Assembly (NCBI GenBank): GCA_947500445.1
Contig: CANMSB010000028.1
Coordinates: forward strand, 1-64,000
Reading direction: 5' to 3'
Length of the DNA: 64,000 bases
Source: an uncultured Flavobacteriaceae bacterium
Lineage (GTDB): Bacteria > Bacteroidota > Bacteroidia > Flavobacteriales > Flavobacteriaceae
The translations under genes and the position numbers were made by a program. Below the pieces are notes generated by a model, which made no database searches, was not told the origin of the DNA, and saw only the letters and a list, made by a program, of their open reading frames with translations. Position 1 is the stretch's first letter, and every line of letters starts with the position of its first letter. Below are positions 24,461 through 33,679 of the stretch, piece after piece.

Positions 24461-25945
24461 TTACGTTACATTTTTGTAAGAATTGTTGGTCGTTTTACGA
24501 ATTGCTAGCAGTCCTATAAACGTGAACAGTCCGTTTAGCGGCAATAATTCGTATCCTATTTGATATCCGCCCAAAAACTTCGCCGGTATTTGGGAAATAC
24601 AAAAAATCATTACTACGGAGGTCAAGGCAACTATCCAAACATAACGATCTTTCACTTGGAACTTGGTGAATATCCCAAAGGAGAACAACCCCAACAGGGG
24701 GCCGTAGGTAAAGCCGGCAACTTGCAGCAGACCATCGATAACGTTAGTGTCCAGAACATGCTTAAAAACAATGACGACCACGATCAGTAATAAGCTCATG
24801 CCAATATGTACGGTCTTTCTGAGACGAAGTCGCTGGCGCTCTGGCCTTTTTTCTATTCCCAAAAAGTCCACACAAAACGAGGTGGTAAGTGAAGTAAGGG
24901 CACTATCCGCGCTGCTATAGGCCGCCGCGATCAAGCCCAACATGAACGTAACCGCTACCAAGGACCCCAGGCCGGTGTTCAGGGCAATTTCCGGAAACAA
25001 TAGATCGGACTTTGGTGTACCGTTCATTAGCGGTACGGCTATTTGGTTCGCTTTTGCATACAAAAACAACAACCCTCCCAAAACCATGAACAGGAAGGTG
25101 ACCACCACCAAAACAACGCTAAAACTCAACATGTTTTTTTGCGCATCTTTTAAGGTATTACAGGTCAAATTTTTCTGCATCATATCCTGGTCCAGTCCGG
25201 TCATGCAAATGGTGATGAAAATTCCGCCTAAAAACGATTTTAAAAAATGATTTTTAGCGTTGATATCGTCGGTGAAAAAGATTTTATCGTATCCTTCCAA
25301 CGCATCGCTGCTTAGCACCTGTATAAAATCCAGACCGAGTTCATCAAGAATAAAGTAAATGGACAGCCCTACCGAAACGAGCATGAACAGCGTCTGAAGG
25401 GTGTCCGTCCATACAATGGTTTTAATACCTCCTTTTTTGGTGTAGATCCAAATCAGTGCAATGGAAAGGGCAACGGTAACTTCAAAGGGCACGTTCCATG
25501 CGTCGAACACGAACTGCTGCAATACAATGGCGACCAAAAACAACCTAAAGGCCGCACCGAGCACCCGTGAAATAAAAAAGGACAGGGCGCCTACCTTATG
25601 GCTTACGAATCCAAAACGCTGTGCCAGATATTCGTAAATAGAGGTCACGTTTTGTTTGTAATACACAGGTAACAATACGTAAGCTGTTATAAGGTAACCG
25701 ACAAAATACCCCAAAACGACCTGCATATAACTGAACTGGGAAGCTTCTACCCAACCCGGAACGGAGATAAACGTAACACCCGAGAGCGATGCGCCTACCA
25801 TTCCAAAGGCGACTACAAACCAAGGCGAGCGTTTTCCCGCCTGAAAAAAATCGGTATTGGAATCCTGTTTCCCCGTTAAATAGGCAATTGCCAAAAGCAA
25901 AATGAAATAACCCCCGATCAATAGAATGATGTGAATTGGCTGCAT
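24461..25945 (-). CDS. Sodium:solute symporter (SSS family)
   Basis: A 494-aa inner-membrane transporter with about 13 hydrophobic helices in the SSS/LeuT-fold layout. The early [20 protein letters not shown] and the YLAQRFG phrase after helix 3 are typical of the family. The later [20 protein letters not shown] corresponds to the sodium-site helix 8. The substrate (sugar, sialic acid, proline or other) cannot be assigned. A -7-like TACTTTTC lies about 20-27 bases upstream on the minus strand. Confidence 0.92.
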   Translation of the reverse strand: MQPIHIILLIGGYFILLLAIAYLTGKQDSNTDFFQAGKRSPWFVVAFGMVGASLSGVTFISVPGWVEASQFSYMQVVLGYFVGYLITAYVLLPVYYKQNVTSIYEYLAQRFGFVSHKVGALSFFISRVLGAAFRLFLVAIVLQQFVFDAWNVPFEVTVALSIALIWIYTKKGGIKTIVWTDTLQTLFMLVSVGLSIYFILDELGLDFIQVLSSDALEGYDKIFFTDDINAKNHFLKSFLGGIFITICMTGLDQDMMQKNLTCNTLKDAQKNMLSFSVVLVVVTFLFMVLGGLLFLYAKANQIAVPLMNGTPKSDLLFPEIALNTGLGSLVAVTFMLGLIAAAYSSADSALTSLTTSFCVDFLGIEKRPERQRLRLRKTVHIGMSLLLIVVVIVFKHVLDTNVIDGLLQVAGFTYGPLLGLFSFGIFTKFQVKDRYVWIVALTSVVMIFCISQIPAKFLGGYQIGYELLPLNGLFTFIGLLAIRKTTNNSYKNVT

Positions 25946-26429
25946 AAGCTATTTTTGATTTCCGAAAAGTACGAAATACGACCGGTAACTCTTTTGGGAT
26001 GAAATGAAAATCGAATTTCCATGGTTGACCGTGGGTGGATTGAAGTAGCTAATCCGGTGGTTACTTTTCAGCTGTTCTTCTTTGAAAATATAACCGACGC
26101 TAAGGCAGTGCTGAGATCCCCGGACAAGCCGAGGACAGGCTTTTGCCTTGGACAATTAAAAAACAATTCAATTGCTATACGTACCATTTTAAAGTTAAAC
26201 CCGGATTATGCATTAGAACTTCGTAATGAAGCTGTTAGCTTCGATAAAATATGACATTTTATGAATGTAAGCATGGCACCGCTACGGTTACATTTAAAAA
26301 TGTAGCGCAGCACCATATTTTGAAGTAGCTGGAAGCTGTAATAGATTTTCTAATGCATAAAGCGGGTTAAAATGGTAAAAAGCGAAAATTGATTGTAATT
26401 TTACCAAGAATTGCGACTAAAACGGAAAA
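25946..26429. other. Repeat-rich intergenic region upstream of recR
   Basis: This is a 484-base region without a supported gene. It contains a degraded MITE-like copy (26061-26199) and, around 26255-26305, further imperfect inverted sequences with CGCTAC and GTAGCG arms about 16 bases apart. The only frame of any length (26021-26254) runs through the repeat and is not coding in character. Confidence 0.6.
26061..26199 (+). repeat. MITE-like repeat, degraded copy A
   Basis: It shares with the elements at 47294 and 49262 the block beginning CAGCTGTTCTTC, the segment around TAACCG..GCTAAGGC, the internal GATCCCCGG-N5-CCG(A/G)GGACAGGC hairpin, and a decayed right end (TTTAAAGTTAAAC). The left terminal repeat is not recognisable. 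Confidence 0.7.
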
Positions 26430-27047
26430 ATGGATTTTTCTTCCAAATTATTGGAGAACGCTGTAAATGAAATGGCCCAACTACCGGGAATCGGTAAACG
26501 TACAGCACTTCGCTTGGTATTGCACCTATTAAAGCAACCGGCGGAACGCACTACCTTGCTTGCCGGTTCATTGGTACAGCTAAAGGAGAATATCAAGTTT
26601 TGCGGCAATTGCCACAACATTTCGGACGTAGCCTTGTGCGAACTTTGTTCCAATCCCAAACGGGACCGTAGCGTGGTATGTGTGGTGGAGGATGTTCGGG
26701 ATGTTATGGCCATTGAAAATACCGGACAGTTTAAAGGCCTGTACCATGTGTTGGGCGGTAAAATATCACCGATGGAGGGTGTGGGGCCACAAGAATTGCA
26801 AATAGACACCTTGGTGGCAAAGGCCAAGTTGGGGGAGATCAAAGAATTGGTTTTTGCATTGAGCCCCACTATGGAAGGCGATACGACCAACTTTTATATC
26901 TTCAGACAATTGAACGGACTTGATATTCGAACCTCTACGATCGCACGGGGCATATCGGTCGGGGACGAATTGGAATATGCCGATGAAGTTACTTTGGGAA
27001 GAAGTATCGTAAATCGAATTCCATTTGAAGGTTCTCTTAGAACCTGA
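26430..27047 (+). CDS. recR: Recombination protein RecR
   Basis: A 205-aa full-length RecR, which works with RecO/RecF to load RecA at single-strand gaps. It has the N-terminal helix-hairpin-helix ([14 protein letters not shown]), the four-Cys zinc finger [16 protein letters not shown] (65-80) and the Toprim domain starting [15 protein letters not shown]. The start is the ATG giving [15 protein letters not shown]. Confidence 0.97.
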   Translation: MDFSSKLLENAVNEMAQLPGIGKRTALRLVLHLLKQPAERTTLLAGSLVQLKENIKFCGNCHNISDVALCELCSNPKRDRSVVCVVEDVRDVMAIENTGQFKGLYHVLGGKISPMEGVGPQELQIDTLVAKAKLGEIKELVFALSPTMEGDTTNFYIFRQLNGLDIRTSTIARGISVGDELEYADEVTLGRSIVNRIPFEGSLRT

Positions 27048-27077
27048 AAAGTGGTTTTTGATAGAGAAAAACCAGAA

Positions 27078-27103
27078 TTGAGTGCAATTATTTGCTATTT
27101 TTG
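27078..27103 (+). promoter_or_regulatory. Putative promoter for the E2 gene
   Basis: The -7 box TATTTTTG (27096-27103) matches TAnnTTTG. A TTG (27078-27080) lies 15 bases upstream, closer than the usual spacing. The box is 38 bases before the start codon at 27141. Confidence 0.55.
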
Positions 27104-27140
27104 CAATCGAAATAGATAAAAGAGCATATAAATTAGGAAT

Positions 27141-28505
27141 ATGTCAAAATTTGAATTGAAACTACCGCGAATGGGGGAGAGTGTTGCCGAAGCAACTTTG
27201 ACCGCTTGGTTGAAGGAAGTGGGCGATACCATAGCGATGGACGAGGCGGTTTTGGAAATTGCCACGGATAAGGTAGATTCGGAAGTGCCCAGCGAAGTGG
27301 AGGGGGTGTTGTTGGAAAAACGTTTTGGTGTTGACGATATCATTAAAGTAGGCGAAACCATAGCTATTATAGAGACCGATGCCATCGTCGAAACGGTCGC
27401 TGTTTCGGATAACGGTAACGAAACCGATTCGGAGCCCCATTCCGATGTAGCCATCGAGGCTGCCACAGCAATTGAGGAAGGCATTGAAATCGTTCAAAAG
27501 GAGGCATCCACAGCTTCGGACAGCGTATCGGATAGTACCCGTTTTTATTCCCCTTTGGTAAAGAATATTGCAAAGGAAGAAGGGGTGTCTACAGCGGAGT
27601 TGGACGCAATTGCGGGTTCTGGAAAAGGAGGGAGGGTCTCCAAGAACGATATTTTGGCCTATATCGAAAATCGAAAGAGTGGTGCCGCTCCGGTAGCGGC
27701 TACCCCCGTAATATCACAAAATGGCGGTGGGCCCATTACGGAAGTCAAAGTGGCGCCGGAACGCCCCAAACCAACGCCGCAGGTATCCGTTTCAGGCGGT
27801 GACGAGGTAATCGAAATGTCGCGCATGGGCAAATTGATCGCCAAACACATGGTAGAAAGCGTCGCTACCTCTGCCCACGTTCAGAGTTTTATTGAAGTAG
27901 ATGTCACTAATTTGGTGAACTGGCGAAAGAAAAACAAGGATAGCTTTGAAAAAAGGGAGGGAGAAAAGTTGACCTTTACCCCAATTTTTATGGAAGCCGT
28001 TGCCAAAGCATTGAAAACGTATCCTTTAATGAACATCTCCGTAAAGGGCGACCAGGTAATCAAAAAGAAAAATATTAATATAGGAATGGCGGCCGCATTG
28101 CCGGATGGTAACTTGATCGTTCCCGTAATCAAAAATGCGGACCAATTGAATCTGGTCGGTATGGCAAAAGTAGTTAACGACCTGGCCGATCGTGCGCGTT
28201 CCAATTCCTTAAAACCCGACGAAATCCAGGATGGTACCTATACGGTAACCAATGTAGGAACCTTTGGCAGTGTTTTCGGTACGCCCATCATCAACCAGCC
28301 ACAAGTTGGAATTTTGGCACTGGGCGCCATAAGAAAGGTGCCCGCGGTAATTGAAACGGAAGAAGGCGACTTTATCGGTATCCGAAGTAAAATGTACCTA
28401 TCGCATAGTTACGACCATCGTGTGGTAAACGGAGCGCTCGGTAGTATGTTCGCCAAAGCGATAGCCGATTATCTAGAGGCCTGGGATCCTAATAGGGAAA
28501 TATAA
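27141..28505 (+). CDS. 2-oxo acid dehydrogenase complex E2 (dihydrolipoamide acyltransferase)
   Basis: A 454-aa E2 subunit. It has one N-terminal lipoyl domain with the lipoyl-Lys44 in ATDKVDSE, an acidic/Ala-rich linker, a peripheral-subunit-binding domain (about 136-172, SPLVKNIAKEEGVSTAELD), a second linker, and a catalytic acyltransferase domain ending with D425-H426-R-V-V-N-G. The single lipoyl domain and the DHRVVNG form fit branched-chain or 2-oxoglutarate types more than pyruvate E2. No E1 or E3 gene is adjacent, so the complex is encoded elsewhere. Confidence 0.93.
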   Translation: MSKFELKLPRMGESVAEATLTAWLKEVGDTIAMDEAVLEIATDKVDSEVPSEVEGVLLEKRFGVDDIIKVGETIAIIETDAIVETVAVSDNGNETDSEPHSDVAIEAATAIEEGIEIVQKEASTASDSVSDSTRFYSPLVKNIAKEEGVSTAELDAIAGSGKGGRVSKNDILAYIENRKSGAAPVAATPVISQNGGGPITEVKVAPERPKPTPQVSVSGGDEVIEMSRMGKLIAKHMVESVATSAHVQSFIEVDVTNLVNWRKKNKDSFEKREGEKLTFTPIFMEAVAKALKTYPLMNISVKGDQVIKKKNINIGMAAALPDGNLIVPVIKNADQLNLVGMAKVVNDLADRARSNSLKPDEIQDGTYTVTNVGTFGSVFGTPIINQPQVGILALGAIRKVPAVIETEEGDFIGIRSKMYLSHSYDHRVVNGALGSMFAKAIADYLEAWDPNREI

Positions 28506-28841
28506 GCTTTCCAACAGCGCCTTCATTGCGGCATAAAAACCGATTTTTTCGTTGCCAAATAAAAAGCGTGGGCGCGCTCTTATGGGAAAGGTTTCATCCC
28601 ATCTTAACAAAGGCACTTTTTGGGAGCGCCTTACACAACGTACAAAGTAAAATGAGAACAATTGAGTAACTGTTTTAGCATGATGTTGAAACATTCCCAG
28701 TAGCGACTGCTATTATAATATGCTAAATAACCTTTGGCTTTCCCTGCCTTTTAGTGGGACTTGCAAGATTTGACGGTGCAATTACCATAAAAGTACGTTG
28801 CTAAGCTGGAGCTTTCCCATTTTAATACGCATCTAAACCAC
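28506..28841. other. Intergenic region between the E2 and exonuclease genes
   Basis: No supported gene. A 73-codon minus-strand frame (28473-28694) overlaps the end of the E2 gene, has no family resemblance I can support, and is probably spurious. No clear terminator for the E2 gene is visible. Confidence 0.5.
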
Positions 28842-28849
28842 TATATTTG
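28842..28849 (+). promoter_or_regulatory. Putative -7 promoter box for the exonuclease gene
   Basis: TATATTTG matches TAnnTTTG, 16 bases before the ATG at 28866, so the 5' UTR would be very short. No -33 TTG is found at the standard distance. Confidence 0.6.
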
Positions 28850-28865
28850 CCGAAATAATTCCCAA

Positions 28866-29639
28866 ATGCAACTACAACTGACCCGCCCCATTTGTTTCTT
28901 CGATTTGGAAACAACGGGAACCAATATTGCCAAGGACCGTATAGTCGAAATCGCTATACTAAAGGTATACCCGAACGGCAACAAGGAAAGTAAAACATGG
29001 TTGGTAAATCCTGAAATGCCCATACCCGAAGAGGTTTCGGCCATTCATGGGATTACTGACGAACAGGTGGCCCAAGAGCCTACTTTCAAGGACCTTTCCA
29101 AGGATGTCTATAAAATGATCAAGGATTGTGATTTGGGCGGTTTTAATTCCGATCGCTTCGATATTCCTTTGCTGGCGGAAGAGATGTTACGCGCGGATGT
29201 CGATTTTGACATGAAAAGTATGGCCGCGATCGATGTGCAGACCATCTTTCATAAAATGGAAAAACGCACCTTAGGGGCCGCGTATAAGTTTTACTGTGGA
29301 AAGGAGTTGGTCGATGCCCATAGCGCCGAGGCCGATACCCTTGCCACATACGAGGTGTTGTTATCGCAACTGGACCGTTATCCGGAACTGGAAAACAACG
29401 TAAAAAAGCTGGCCGCTTTTTCCACGCATCGCAGATTTGTGGACTTTGCCGGTTTTATCGCTTTGGATGAAGAGGATAATGAGGTTTTCGCCTTTGGGAA
29501 ACACAAGGGCAAAAAAGTGCATGAGGTGCTCGAGAAGGAGCCGGGATACTTTGGTTGGATATTGAACGCCGATTTTCCCTTGTATACCAAAAAAGTACTG
29601 ACACAAATTAAGCTAAGCGGTTTAAACAATAAGTTTTAG
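28866..29639 (+). CDS. DnaQ-type 3'-5' exonuclease with C-terminal DUF3820-like domain
   Basis: A 257-aa protein. The N-terminal DEDDh exonuclease domain (1-175) has D13-L-E15 (FFDLETTG), D99 (SDRFDIP), H152 and D157 (HSAEAD). The C-terminal part (about 206-240) contains FAFGKHKGKKVHEVLEKEPGY, the [MF]xFGKxKG..l signature of the small DUF3820 family, so this is a fusion. It could act as a proofreading-type or RNA/DNA trimming nuclease; it is separate from the Pol III catalytic chain. It is followed 3 bases later by a secreted protein gene. Confidence 0.92.
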   Translation: MQLQLTRPICFFDLETTGTNIAKDRIVEIAILKVYPNGNKESKTWLVNPEMPIPEEVSAIHGITDEQVAQEPTFKDLSKDVYKMIKDCDLGGFNSDRFDIPLLAEEMLRADVDFDMKSMAAIDVQTIFHKMEKRTLGAAYKFYCGKELVDAHSAEADTLATYEVLLSQLDRYPELENNVKKLAAFSTHRRFVDFAGFIALDEEDNEVFAFGKHKGKKVHEVLEKEPGYFGWILNADFPLYTKKVLTQIKLSGLNNKF

Positions 29640-29642
29640 GCA

Positions 29643-30554
29643 ATGCGACTCTTTTTCTGGTTTTCCATTCTTTTCCTAGGGCAGCTCGGCGCCCAAGAAA
29701 CCTTGTTTGAAGGCCATATTTACGATGCCAAGACCAATGCGCCCATACCCTATGTAAACTTGAGTTTTTTAAATACCTTAAAAGGGACTTCCACTGATGA
29801 GAACGGGCATTTTTATCTCGATGTTCCCACTTCATATCTAAAAAAACAGGTACACCTGTCTTCTTTGGGATACAATGACACTATTGTAACCGCTGCAAAA
29901 TTGCATCGCGCGAAGCGTTTTAAAATGGCGCCCGAATCCTTTGCCTTGGAAGAAGTGGTCGTTTCCAAAAAACTGAGCAAGGCCATTTTTTTGAACCCTA
30001 TTTCCAGTTATAGTCTGTCCAGTGGTTTTGCCTCGTCCGATACCCCTTGGGTACTTGCACTTTATTTTCCGAATATTGGGCAACAAGAAAAGGTGTTGGA
30101 CGTGGTAACTATATTCCAAAGGCCGAACGTTGCCTTTAAAAGGGATTCGGCCAGTTTCCGACTTCGCGTTTACGATGTGGAACCCGGCACCAAAAAACCG
30201 GGAAGGGATATTTTGAGGGAAAGTATGGTACTACGAACCGATAAAAACCAAGAATACATTTCCGTGGACTTGTCCGACCTGCAATTGAAAATGCCCAAGG
30301 GAGGAGTCTTTATCGGGCTGGAATGGCTTTTTGTGCCCAGCAATTGGTATACCAATACATACGAACATCCAATATCCAAACAAAAGGTGGTAGAAGATCG
30401 GTTCGCCCCGACCTTTGGGGCCGTCTTTACTAAAAACCAAAATTTTAGGGCCATGGTCTATGGAATGGGCGAATGGACCGATTTTGTTACAAAATCAAAG
30501 GATTACGCGGAAAATTTGATACCGGCGATCAGTTTAAAGGTACTGCGAAACTAA
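29643..30554 (+). CDS. Secreted carboxypeptidase-regulatory-like domain protein
   Basis: A 303-aa protein with a signal peptide (MRLFFWFSILFLGQLGAQ, cleavage after GAQ). A CarboxypepD-regulatory-like beta-sandwich follows (about 20-100; GHIYDAKTNAPIPYVNLSF...GTSTDENGHF), the same module that precedes the plug in SusC/TonB receptors, but there is no barrel here. The remaining ~200 residues (ALEEVVVSKKLSK then a strand-rich domain) are conserved-looking but of unknown function. It is probably exported to the periplasm or cell surface. Confidence 0.85.
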   Translation: MRLFFWFSILFLGQLGAQETLFEGHIYDAKTNAPIPYVNLSFLNTLKGTSTDENGHFYLDVPTSYLKKQVHLSSLGYNDTIVTAAKLHRAKRFKMAPESFALEEVVVSKKLSKAIFLNPISSYSLSSGFASSDTPWVLALYFPNIGQQEKVLDVVTIFQRPNVAFKRDSASFRLRVYDVEPGTKKPGRDILRESMVLRTDKNQEYISVDLSDLQLKMPKGGVFIGLEWLFVPSNWYTNTYEHPISKQKVVEDRFAPTFGAVFTKNQNFRAMVYGMGEWTDFVTKSKDYAENLIPAISLKVLRN

Positions 30555-30596
30555 GCGCGGGAATACGGCGCGTAGATAACATAACCCCAAAGAAGT

Positions 30597-31208
30597 ATGA
30601 AACTCATTTGTATCGGTCGTAACTATACCGACCATATTAACGAATTGGCAAACGAAAAACCGGAAGCCCCGGTAGTATTTATAAAGCCCGATTCCGCTAT
30701 TTTACCCAAAGAACAGGATTTTTACATTCCCGAGTTTACCCAAGAGGTGCATTATGAGGTAGAGGTGTTGGTCAAGATCAAAAAAGTTGGGAAGCACATT
30801 CACGAAAAATTTGCACATACCTACTACGACGAAATTGGACTTGGAATTGACTTTACGGCCAGGGACCTGCAGGCACAACTCAAGGAAAAAGGGTTACCTT
30901 GGGAAAAAGCGAAGGGTTTTGATGGCGCGGCCGTAATAGGAAATTGGCAGGCAAAGTCAGATTATACCGATGTGGACGACCTTAACTTTTCACTTCTGAA
31001 AAATGGGCAGGTCGTTCAAAACGGAACTACTTCCATGATGCTGTGGAAGATAGATGAACTGGTATCCTATGTTTCTCAATTTTTCACCTTAAAAAAGGGA
31101 GATGTGATTTTTACCGGAACACCTGCGGGGGTTGGTAAAATACAGGCAAATGACTATCTTTCGGGTATATTGGAAGGGAATGAATTGTTCAACTTAAAAA
31201 TTAAGTGA
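30597..31208 (+). CDS. Fumarylacetoacetate hydrolase family protein
   Basis: A 203-aa single-domain FAH-fold enzyme. It shows MKLICIGRNYTDHINEL, the metal-binding HYEVEVLVKI (two Glu), the GIDFTARDLQ motif and VIFTGTPAGVG. These enzymes act on 2-oxo acids and related compounds as acylpyruvate hydrolase, oxaloacetate tautomerase/decarboxylase or isomerase, using Mg2+. Its TGA overlaps the ATG of the following Hpt frame (TGATG), so the genes are coupled. Confidence 0.92.
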   Translation: MKLICIGRNYTDHINELANEKPEAPVVFIKPDSAILPKEQDFYIPEFTQEVHYEVEVLVKIKKVGKHIHEKFAHTYYDEIGLGIDFTARDLQAQLKEKGLPWEKAKGFDGAAVIGNWQAKSDYTDVDDLNFSLLKNGQVVQNGTTSMMLWKIDELVSYVSQFFTLKKGDVIFTGTPAGVGKIQANDYLSGILEGNELFNLKIK

Positions 31209-31546
31209 TGATTTACAGTTTGGATAAGATTAATGAAATGGCCTAGGGGGACGAGGAATTTGTTCAGTCTGTTATCGCAGTTTTTTTGGAGGAAGTACCT
31301 ACCGATCTAGAACTTTTGGAAGGCGCCCTAAAACGAAAAAACTACGAACAGGTGTACAAGTTGGCCCACAAGATCAAACCAAATGTAGATCTTTTAGGTA
31401 TGGAGCAGACCCGTGCCGCCGCCCTGGAAATAGAAACCTTGGGCAAAAGTGAGTCCAATATGTCCGAAATCGAAAGAATCTTTCCGGTACTACAAAAGGA
31501 TATTGCTCAGGTAGTATCCGAGCTGAAGAAAGATTTTAACCTCTAA
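31208..31546 (+). pseudogene. Hpt phosphotransfer domain protein, interrupted by in-frame TAG
   Basis: The frame from ATG 31208 reads MIYSLDKINEMA, then TAG (31244-31246), then GDEEFVQSVIAVFLEEVPTDLELLEG and onwards to a normal end. The part after the stop contains the Hpt phospho-acceptor His in LAHKIKPNVDLLG. The frame overlaps the FAH gene (TGATG) and the cinA start (TAATG), which shows where the intact gene began and ended. Possible explanations are a recent nonsense mutation, sequencing error, readthrough, or restart at the TTG codon at 31286, which would lose the first helix. Hpt domains relay phosphate between histidine kinases and response regulators. Confidence 0.8.
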
Positions 31547-32796
31547 TGCAGGCTGAAATCATTACCATTGGGGACGAAATCCTCATTGGGCAGATTGTGG
31601 ATACCAATTCCGCTTTTATAGCAAAGGAGTTGAACAAAATAGGCATTTCCGTATACCAAATAACTTCTGTACAGGACGAGCGACAACATATTTTAAAGGC
31701 GTTGAAAGCGGCCGGTGACCATGCGGATATCGTGATATGTACCGGTGGATTGGGTCCGACCAAGGACGATATTACCAAACATACTTTTTGCGAGTTCTTT
31801 AACGATACCTTGGTGCGGAACGAGGCGGTTTTGGCGCATGTTGAATACCTTTTTGAAAAATACATTAAAAGCACGACCATTTCCGATGTCAATCGGCAGC
31901 AGGCCATGGTGCCCTCCCGTGCAGAGGTGCTTAAAAATGAATACGGTACTGCACCGGGAATGTGGATCAAAGGAGAACATGCGGTATATGTATCCCTGCC
32001 CGGAGTTCCTTTTGAAATGAAGAACCTGATAAAAAATCAGGTCGTCCCCAAGATAATGGACACCTTTGAAAGGCCGCACATTCTGCACAGAACCTTGGTT
32101 ACCTATGGAAGGGGCGAAAGTGCCATCGCCGAGGATATTGCCGATTGGGAAGCAAATTTGCCCGATACCATAAAATTGGCCTATCTGCCAAATCTGGGAA
32201 AAGTACGCCTGCGATTGAGTGCGAAAGGGACGGACAAGGCGCTCATGGAAAAAACGATGGAGGCGCAATTGCAACAACTTTATCCACTTATTAAGGACAT
32301 TTTATACGGAGAGGAAGACGAAGAGACCCTTGAGGCCGTTGTAGGCAAATTGTTCGTGAAAAAGAAACGCACCTTGGCCACCGCAGAGAGCTGCACGGGT
32401 GGAAAAATTGCCCAGCAACTGACGGCGATTCCGGGAGCATCGGCATATTTTAAGGGGAGTGTGGTGAGTTATGCCACCGAAACCAAAGTAACCGTCCTAA
32501 ATGTTCCGGAAAGGATAATAGCCGATCATTCGGTAGTAAGCAAAGAAGTGGCCATGGCCATGGCCGGGAACGTTCGAGAATTGTTGGGTTCCGATTACGC
32601 TATCGCCACCACGGGAAATGCCGGACCATCCAAGGGCGATTCCGAGGCACCGGTAGGAACGGTATATATCGCCATAGCAACGCCGGATGGGATATATGCC
32701 GAACATTTTATGATGGGAAACCACCGGGACCGCGTGGTCCAAAAGACCGTTCATAAGGCTTTGGAAATGATGCAAAAAGAAATTTCAAAAATCTGA
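31546..32796 (+). CDS. cinA: CinA family protein (competence/damage-inducible)
   Basis: A 416-aa two-domain protein. The N-terminal MoCF/COG1058 molybdopterin-binding-like domain (MQAEIITIGDEILIGQIVDTN, CTGGLGPTKDD), active on ADP-ribose or NMN-related pyrophosphates in relatives, is joined to the C-terminal CinA/PncC domain (TLATAESCTGGKIAQQLTAIPGAS), an NMN deamidase. It likely recycles pyridine nucleotides. The start overlaps the stop of the broken Hpt frame by one base. Confidence 0.95.
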   Translation: MQAEIITIGDEILIGQIVDTNSAFIAKELNKIGISVYQITSVQDERQHILKALKAAGDHADIVICTGGLGPTKDDITKHTFCEFFNDTLVRNEAVLAHVEYLFEKYIKSTTISDVNRQQAMVPSRAEVLKNEYGTAPGMWIKGEHAVYVSLPGVPFEMKNLIKNQVVPKIMDTFERPHILHRTLVTYGRGESAIAEDIADWEANLPDTIKLAYLPNLGKVRLRLSAKGTDKALMEKTMEAQLQQLYPLIKDILYGEEDEETLEAVVGKLFVKKKRTLATAESCTGGKIAQQLTAIPGASAYFKGSVVSYATETKVTVLNVPERIIADHSVVSKEVAMAMAGNVRELLGSDYAIATTGNAGPSKGDSEAPVGTVYIAIATPDGIYAEHFMMGNHRDRVVQKTVHKALEMMQKEISKI

Positions 32797-32805
32797 AGTA
32801 GAATG

Positions 32806-32836
32806 TTGTCCGTCCGGTAAAAATGATATAAATTTG
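32806..32836 (+). promoter_or_regulatory. Promoter of the rpmB-rpmG-DUF4295 unit
   Basis: TTG (32806-32808), then 20 bases, then TAAATTTG (32829-32836). This matches both parts of the Bacteroidota consensus TTG-N19-21-TAnnTTTG, 25 bases upstream of rpmB. It is the best promoter match in the window. Confidence 0.8.
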
Positions 32837-32861
32837 CATCCTGTTTAAAAAAATCAGCGTA

Positions 32862-33098
32862 ATGTCAAAAGTTTGCGAAATTACCGGAAAGAAAGCGATG
32901 ACCGGAAACAACGTATCGTTTTCTATCAACAAGACCAAGAGAAGATTTGATGTGAATCTTTCCAAAAAGCGTTTTTATATTCCTGAAGAAGACCGATGGG
33001 TAACGTTGAAGGTATCTGCAAAAGGATTGAAAATAATCAACAAAAGAGGAATTTCCGCTGTTTTGAAAGAAGCAAAGCAGAAAGGATTGGTAAAATAA
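32862..33098 (+). CDS. rpmB: 50S ribosomal protein L28
   Basis: A 78-aa L28 with the typical MSKVCEITGKKAMTGNNVSFS start and the basic VNLSKKRFYIPEEDRWVTLKVS core. First gene of the short ribosomal unit that is standard in Bacteroidota. Confidence 0.97.
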   Translation: MSKVCEITGKKAMTGNNVSFSINKTKRRFDVNLSKKRFYIPEEDRWVTLKVSAKGLKIINKRGISAVLKEAKQKGLVK

Positions 33099-33117
33099 GC
33101 CTTAAAATAGTTTAGGT

Positions 33118-33300
33118 ATGGCAAAGAAAGGAAATAGGGTTCAGGTAATCTTGGAGTGCACGGAGCATAAAGAATCCGGACAGGCGGGAACATCTCGTTA
33201 CATTACCACGAAAAACAAAAAGAATACTCCCGAACGTATGGAGTTGAAAAAATACAACCCCATTCTGAGGAGAATGACGGTACACAAAGAAATTAAGTAA
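33118..33300 (+). CDS. rpmG: 50S ribosomal protein L33
   Basis: A 60-aa L33 beginning [18 protein letters not shown], with [22 protein letters not shown]. Only one Cys remains, so this is the zinc-independent type. It lies 19 bases after rpmB. Confidence 0.97.
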   Translation: MAKKGNRVQVILECTEHKESGQAGTSRYITTKNKKNTPERMELKKYNPILRRMTVHKEIK

Positions 33301-33343
33301 TTGGAATTTTAAAAGGGAAATTCGATAGCATAACAATTTAGTC

Positions 33344-33496
33344 ATGGCAAAGAAAACGGTAGCAAGTTTACAGACAAGTTCAAAAAGGCTTACAAAAGCG
33401 ATCAAAATGGTAAAATCGCCAAAGACCGGAGCGTATACATTTTCGGAATCGATAATGACGCCAGAGGCCGTTAACGAGTGGTTGGCCAAAAAGTAG
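33344..33496 (+). CDS. DUF4295 family small protein
   Basis: A 50-aa basic protein (MAKKTVASLQTSSKRLTKAI, then ...VKSPKTGAYTFSESIMTPEAVNEWLAKK). DUF4295 is specific to Bacteroidota and regularly follows rpmG before ftsY. Its role is unknown, possibly ribosome-associated given the location and charge. It lies 43 bases after rpmG and before a terminator. Confidence 0.95.
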   Translation: MAKKTVASLQTSSKRLTKAIKMVKSPKTGAYTFSESIMTPEAVNEWLAKK

Positions 33497-33522
33497 CCAT
33501 TCCCGTTTTTACGATATATAGG

Positions 33523-33551
33523 GCTGCCTTCGAAAGAGGGCAGCTTTTTTT
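33523..33551 (+). terminator. Rho-independent terminator after DUF4295
   Basis: Stem GCTGCCTTC (33523-33531) / GAGGGCAGC (33536-33544), with one wobble and a GAAA loop, followed by seven T residues. Confidence 0.88.
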
Positions 33552-33648
33552 ATGCCTGCACCGGAACCGAACGATGTGCAAGGCGATGCATCAAAATAGA
33601 CGTAGGGGCATTCCTAGTTTTGGGTTCCCGATTTGCCGTTTACTTTCT

Positions 33649-33656
33649 TATATTTG
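33649..33656 (+). promoter_or_regulatory. Putative -7 promoter box for ftsY
   Basis: TATATTTG matches TAnnTTTG, 23 bases before the ftsY ATG and downstream of the DUF4295 terminator. No TTG is found at standard spacing. Confidence 0.6.
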
Positions 33657-33679
33657 AAGGAATTTAGTTTACACCGTAC

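Noticed and set aside
28473-28694. 73-codon minus-strand frame after the E2 gene
   Set aside because: It overlaps the E2 coding end, has no promoter or recognisable domain, and looks like chance.
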